A stretch of DNA of 64,000 bases from Haloechinothrix sp033042135 (lineage in GTDB: Bacteria; Actinomycetota; Actinomycetes; Mycobacteriales; Pseudonocardiaceae). The stretch covers positions 433,867-497,866 of the forward strand of contig NZ_WBXM01000002.1 in the NCBI RefSeq assembly GCF_033042135.1, in the 5' to 3' direction. Each line of letters begins with the position of its first letter. Position 1 is the stretch's first letter. Position numbers and translations under genes: made by a program. Positions 60,557 through 64,000 of this stretch are shown piece by piece. Below the pieces are notes generated by a model. That model was not told the origin of the DNA, ran no database searches, and worked only from the letters and a program-made list of their open reading frames with translations.

Positions 60557-61684
60557 TCAGGTCAGACCCAACACGGTCACCAGGGTGCGGGCGGCATCGC
60601 CCCCGCTGTCAACAGCGATGTCGAGGGCGGTGGGCACGTCGAGGTCGGCCGCCAGTGCCTGGCGCACCCGCTGCTGCGCAGCGGCACTGCCACTGGAGCG
60701 CCCTGCGGCGCGGTACAACTCCTCCAGCCGGGCGCCTGCGGTGTCCAGCAGCTCGGGGGAGTAGTCCCAACAGGTGTGCCAGGGACGGTCGAGGATCATC
60801 ATGCGGATCGCGGCCGCCGGGTGCTCGGCAAGCAGATCCGACACCAGCACCAGGTTCCCCGCGGACTTGGCCATCTTCTCGCCCTCGACGGTGACCGTGC
60901 CGACGTGGAACCAAGCTCGCGCGTAGGGGGCCACTCCGGTGAGGGCCTCGGCCATCACCGCGTGGTAAGCGTGGTGCGGGAACGCGAGGTCGGCCCCACC
61001 GCCGTGCACATCCACGGCAGGCCCGAACACCGAGGCGGACATGGCCACGCACTCGGCGTGCCACCCCGGCCTGCCCCGTCCCCATGGCGACTGCCACCCG
61101 ACACGGTCGGGGCCGCAGGCTTGCCAGACGGCGACGTCGAGCGGGTGATCCTTCGCTGGGTCGTCAGGCCGCCCGCCGTACTCGGCGGCGAGCTCGAGTG
61201 CCCTGTCGTGATCGATTCCGGCGCGGGCGGGTACCTGACCGCCCTTGAAGTACACGCTGCCCTCGCGCGCGTAGGCGGAGCCGCTGTGCAGCAGGTGGCG
61301 CGCGAGTCGCACCACGTGGGGGATGTAGCGGTGGGCACGGGGCTCGTGCTGCGGCGATCTGAGGTTGAGCTGGTTCATCTCGGTATCGAACTGGAACTGG
61401 CCCACGGCCGCGAACCATTCGGCATCGGTGCCTGCCCGCGCGGCCGCGTCGTCGAGCACGTCGTCGACATCGGTGACGTTACGGCAGATGTCGGGCTCGA
61501 TCCCGAGCAGCCGCAACGCCCTGCCGAGCATATCGACCCACACGAAGGTGGTTGCGTGTCCCAGGTGTGTCACGTCGTACGGGGTGATGCCGCAGGCGTA
61601 GACGCGGGCGCTGTCCAACAGCGCGAGCCGCTGCCCTGCCAGCTGGAGTGCCCCCTCGGCTTCCCATGGGCCGTGTCCGTCCAT
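60557..61684 (-). CDS. CysRS/MshC-family ligase
   Basis: The 375-residue class I synthetase-like enzyme has YACGITPYDVTHLGHATTF near residue 29 (HIGH region with a zinc Cys), ICRNVTDVDDVL near 65, RPGWHAECVAMSASVFG and FPHHAYHAVM (further zinc ligands), and KMAKSAGNLV near 270 in place of KMSKS. This catalytic body is shared by cysteinyl-tRNA synthetase and MshC, the mycothiol ligase; the ITPYD form favours MshC, but the sequence is shorter and more divergent than mycobacterial MshC. A tRNA gene lies 122 bases upstream on the same strand. CATACT stands 6 bases before the ATG. Confidence 0.8.
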   Translation of the reverse strand: MDGHGPWEAEGALQLAGQRLALLDSARVYACGITPYDVTHLGHATTFVWVDMLGRALRLLGIEPDICRNVTDVDDVLDDAAARAGTDAEWFAAVGQFQFDTEMNQLNLRSPQHEPRAHRYIPHVVRLARHLLHSGSAYAREGSVYFKGGQVPARAGIDHDRALELAAEYGGRPDDPAKDHPLDVAVWQACGPDRVGWQSPWGRGRPGWHAECVAMSASVFGPAVDVHGGGADLAFPHHAYHAVMAEALTGVAPYARAWFHVGTVTVEGEKMAKSAGNLVLVSDLLAEHPAAAIRMMILDRPWHTCWDYSPELLDTAGARLEELYRAAGRSSGSAAAQQRVRQALAADLDVPTALDIAVDSGGDAARTLVTVLGLT

Positions 61685-61805
61685 GGGTCGAGTATGCGAC
61701 AGAGCCCCCCACCGTGTCGGGGGCTACAACACCCCGTGTTGGGAGCTCGGACATGCTGCGTCTAGGACACTGGCATGCCATGTTGGGCGTCACGGCTCGC
61801 CGATG

Positions 61806-61879
61806 TGGGCCCGGTGAGACTCGAACTCACACTGGCATGGACCTAAACCATGTGCCTCTGCCAATTGGGCTACGGGCCC
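61806..61879 (-). tRNA. tRNA with anticodon UAG (Leu?), short variable loop
   Basis: The minus strand folds as a cloverleaf of 74 bases: a 7-pair acceptor (GGGCCCG/CGGGCCC), a D arm with only 3 clear pairs, a 5-pair anticodon stem CATGG/CCATG with loop TTTAGGT (anticodon TAG, for the Leu codon CUA), a 5-base variable loop, and a T arm GTGAG/CTCAC with TTCGAGT. The discriminator is A; CCA is not encoded. Leu tRNAs normally have a long variable arm, so this is atypical. It precedes the CysRS/MshC-like gene. Confidence 0.85.
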
Positions 61880-62037
61880 GCTTTCCCTCCCGAAAGGGTA
61901 ACCAACGCCTGAGTGTCCGGTGATCGGAGTACCGCTACCGCGGCGCGTGTCGGCGTGATCTACTGTGAGCAGCGTTCGCCCCGACGTCTCCCGGTTGCGG
62001 TGACGTCGGCGACCCGCCTGCGATGCGAGGAGGGAAC

Positions 62038-62259
62038 GTGGTTCGCGACCAGGAGAGTATCGAGCGTGACATCGAGCGGGCGCGGGACGGTCTCGCGGCC
62101 ACGTTGGATCAGCTCGGGGAGAGGGCCAGCCCGAGGCGTCTGGCCGACTCGGCCAAGACCTCGGTACGGGCCACTCTCGCCGAGCCCAAGGTGAAGTACC
62201 CGCTGATCGGTGCCGGTGCGCTCATCGGTGCCCTGCTACTGCGCAAGCTGCTGCGTTAG
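62038..62259 (+). CDS. DUF3618 protein
   Basis: A 73-residue protein with the DUF3618 helix SIERDIERARDGLAATLDQLG and a C-terminal hydrophobic helix (YPLIGAGALIGALLLRKLL). These proteins are common in actinobacteria beside membrane-stress genes; function unknown. The GTG at 62038 follows GAGGAGGGAAC, which decides the start over ATG 62023. Confidence 0.8.
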   Translation: MVRDQESIERDIERARDGLAATLDQLGERASPRRLADSAKTSVRATLAEPKVKYPLIGAGALIGALLLRKLLR

Positions 62260-62343
62260 TTCCCGTGCGGGACGGCCGCAGCCACCTTGCCCCGATCGAT
62301 GCCCGGCCTGCGGTCGGGCATCGATCGTGCAGACCCCCGCGGA

Positions 62344-62796
62344 TCAGGCGCTGAACTCGCTCTGCCGCTGCTCGGTCACCTGGTTGGCCTGTTCGGACAG
62401 GTCGCTGGCCTGCTCGGGGACGTCCGGCGACGCGGATTCCGTCGCGAATGCCACGTCCTGCTCGCCGGTGTCGCTCCCGTCGGACTCGTCGGATCGATCA
62501 CGGCTATCCGCGTCGATGCTCGCGTCCGTGATGTTGCCCTCGCCGTCGGTGGCCACGGTGCGCGCGATCCGAGCTTCCATGTATTTCACGGTGAAGTCGA
62601 CGGCGCTGCCGTTGAGCATGTGGACGACGGCGCGTTTCTCCTGGTCGGGTTCGAGCTTGTCCACGAGCTGTTCGGCGCGATCACGGGCGGCGATGAGGCC
62701 GGGTGCGCGAGCGCTGAGCTCGCGGCCGACCCCCGTCACGGTGACGCTCCAGTCCTCGCTCTCTTCGACGTAGTTCGCGGTGATCGGCTCCACCAT
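62344..62796 (-). CDS. Hypothetical protein
   Basis: A 150-residue soluble protein. The first half (MVEPITANYVEESEDWSVTV, GLIAARDRAEQLVDKLEPDQ) looks like a small alpha/beta fold similar in outline to HicB-like domains; the second half is acidic, rich in Asp, Ser, Glu and Gln, and probably disordered. No toxin partner is nearby, so an antitoxin call is not supported. The ATG at 62796 fits better than the extension to 62853. Confidence 0.65.
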   Translation of the reverse strand: MVEPITANYVEESEDWSVTVTGVGRELSARAPGLIAARDRAEQLVDKLEPDQEKRAVVHMLNGSAVDFTVKYMEARIARTVATDGEGNITDASIDADSRDRSDESDGSDTGEQDVAFATESASPDVPEQASDLSEQANQVTEQRQSEFSA

Positions 62797-63023
62797 CGGA
62801 CTCTCGCCCCTTTCGTCGTTCCCATCTTCTCCCGATGGAGATCGCGCCGCCACCCATGTATGACGCGAAGTCCTCGCGAGTCAATGAGAAAAGTGCGCAT
62901 CTTCGTCAGCCACCCCGGTGGAGGCAGGGAAGATGCGGGATCGTGCATAACTTTCCGGGGCACGGGAATGATGGCTTACGCGGTACCCGTGACGCTGCGG
63001 TAACAGTCACGGAGTGTCACACA

Positions 63024-63647
63024 TCACGAGCCGGCGGGCTGCTTGCTTCCGAGTCCGTTCCAGAGGATGTCCATCGTATAGCCGGTGGCGTCGGCTGCCG
63101 TGACCTCGGGATAGTTCTCGGCCCATAGGGCCATGCGCTCGCACGCGCCGACCAGGAACTCGGCGGCGGCTTCCACCTCGATGTCCGAGACCCCTGGGAG
63201 GTAGGCGCGCATGAGCGAGGCGTTGAACTCGGTCTGCTGCCGCCGGATCGCCTCGACCTCCTCGGCGGCCGAGGTGCCGACCAGCGCGAGCTCGTGCCGG
63301 AGCAGTGACCACTCGGTGCGCCGTTCCTCGATGAACTCGAAGAACGCGTACAGGCCCTTCCAGAGTGCCTCTTCCGCCGAAGTGGCGTCACTGGCCGCCT
63401 GCTCGGTGACCGCGAGCAGGTCGGTGCGTGCTCGGCGGATCGCCGCGATCAGCAACCCCTCTTTGGAGTTGAAGTACTCGTACAGCATCGGCTTGGACAC
63501 GCCGACGCGCTCGGCGATGTCGTCCATGGCCGTGGCGACGTAGCCGCGTTCGGCGAAGAGCGCCACGGCGACATCGATCATCTGTCGCTCGCGTTGCGCG
63601 CGCGGCATGCGCTTGCGGGGAGTTGAACTGTTCGATGCGGTGGCCAC
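63024..63647 (-). CDS. TetR-family regulator
   Basis: A 207-residue TetR protein with the helix-turn-helix MIDVAVALFAERGYVATAMD and ERVGVSKPMLYEYFNSKEGL in residues 22-70 and a variable ligand-binding C-terminal domain. It is divergent from a flavin monooxygenase gene, the usual arrangement for a repressor and its target. The inducer is unknown. Confidence 0.9.
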   Translation of the reverse strand: MATASNSSTPRKRMPRAQRERQMIDVAVALFAERGYVATAMDDIAERVGVSKPMLYEYFNSKEGLLIAAIRRARTDLLAVTEQAASDATSAEEALWKGLYAFFEFIEERRTEWSLLRHELALVGTSAAEEVEAIRRQQTEFNASLMRAYLPGVSDIEVEAAAEFLVGACERMALWAENYPEVTAADATGYTMDILWNGLGSKQPAGS

Positions 63648-63665
63648 GTCCCGAAGTCTACCCGA

Positions 63666-63701
63666 AGTAACTCTACCGCTAGTAACCTACTCATGGTAAG
63701 T
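63666..63701. promoter_or_regulatory. Divergent tetR/monooxygenase control region
   Basis: The 90-base gap holds AGTAAC at 63666 and 63681 and a related GGTAAG at 63695, and a -10-like TAAGTT at 63696-63701 reading toward the monooxygenase. The repeated GTAA(C/G) units could be the TetR operator. Confidence 0.4.
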
Positions 63702-63737
63702 TCGTGGCGGAGTCGACGACGAGGGATTGAGGTGGAC

Positions 63738-64000
63738 ATGAGCGGCAGCGCGGATCGGGTGGAGCAGGCAACCACGGTGATCGTGGGGACCGGATTCTCT
63801 GGTCTCGGTATGGCCATCCAGATGCTGAAGGAAGGCCGGAAGGACTTCATTGTGTTGGAGAAGGCTGACGAGGTCGGCGGGACGTGGCGTGACAACTCCT
63901 ATCCCGGTTGCGCGTGCGACATCCAGTCGCACATGTACTCGTTCTCCTACGAGCAGAACCCCGACTGGACCCGGGCGTTCTCCCCGCAACACGAGATCTT
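63738..64000 (+). CDS. Flavin-containing (Baeyer-Villiger-type) monooxygenase, partial
   Basis: The gene runs off the right edge; 87 codons are visible. The FAD-binding motif VIVGTGFSGLGMAIQMLKEG is near residue 14 and the family sequence GGTWRDNSYPGCACDIQSHM near residue 53 is typical of Baeyer-Villiger-like flavin monooxygenases that oxidise ketones. The ATG at 63738 is used; a GTG two codons earlier is possible. It is divergent from the TetR gene. Confidence 0.88.
   Translation, partial: MSGSADRVEQATTVIVGTGFSGLGMAIQMLKEGRKDFIVLEKADEVGGTWRDNSYPGCACDIQSHMYSFSYEQNPDWTRAFSPQHEI

Noticed and set aside
62344..62796. HicB-like antitoxin
   Set aside because: The outline similarity is weak and there is no neighbouring HicA-like toxin gene.
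1..64000. CRISPR array, prophage or integrase
   Set aside because: No regularly spaced repeat series, no phage structural genes and no integrase motifs were found; the multi-unit palindromes are too short and irregular to be an array.

Overview
The window comes from a high-GC actinomycete, most likely a member of the Pseudonocardiaceae. The evidence is gene content and gene order: the run clpS - DUF2017 - P1 peptidase - mec - cysO - cysM - rhomboid - murI - MBL phosphodiesterase - rph - rdgB matches the order known from Mycobacterium tuberculosis (Rv1331 to Rv1341), ctaD overlaps a two-ACT-domain serB, and there are Scr1/DUF397, DUF6292, DUF3618 and DUF6153 genes and a CysRS/MshC-type ligase. 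The species cannot be named from sequence alone.

Layout. 0-8 kb: small hypotheticals, an alpha/beta hydrolase, cytochrome oxidase subunit I (ctaD), serB, a DinG-type helicase and a secreted protein. 8-18 kb: NAD salvage (pncA, pncB) and the housekeeping run above, including the CysO/Mec/CysM protein-thiocarboxylate cysteine pathway. 18-23 kb: bcp, a lipoprotein, a BCCT osmolyte transporter and an Scr1-type regulator with its DUF397 partner. 23-29.5 kb: a possible type VII secretion cassette (EspC-like protein, WXG-like/DUF1023 hydrolase, lipoprotein), then L-serine dehydratase overlapping a truncated sarcosine-oxidase-alpha-like protein, then a collapsed second copy of the cassette. 30-44 kb: a copper island with two extracytoplasmic lipoproteins, a DUF6153 membrane protein, an LytM peptidase, a CPH-type P-type ATPase behind a CsoR-like operator, a BlaI/M56 pair, a decayed copper-type two-component system, a Met-rich secreted protein and a flavin disulfide reductase. 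44-51 kb: a complete nine-gene System I cytochrome c maturation operon (ccmABCDEFHIG order), divergent from csoR-copA (51-53.7 kb). 54-64 kb: trpS, purU, a TrpF-like protein, an LVIVD-repeat protein, a CysRS/MshC-like ligase behind an unusual short tRNA with anticodon UAG, small hypotheticals, and a TetR gene divergent from a flavin monooxygenase that runs off the end.

Three themes cut across the window. First, copper: two P1B ATPases, two different CsoR-like operators, DUF305/DUF6153/Met-rich proteins and a dead sensor system suggest layered copper resistance, with the Ccm operon beside csoR-copA adding envelope thiol/heme chemistry. Second, decay: the second secretion cassette, the response regulator, the histidine kinase and one small CxxC protein all show deletions, stops or frameshifts. 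Third, many genes carry a TANNNT -10 box 6-7 bases before the start codon, so leaderless transcription is common. Three families of dispersed palindromic repeats sit between genes. No CRISPR array, transposase or prophage was seen.
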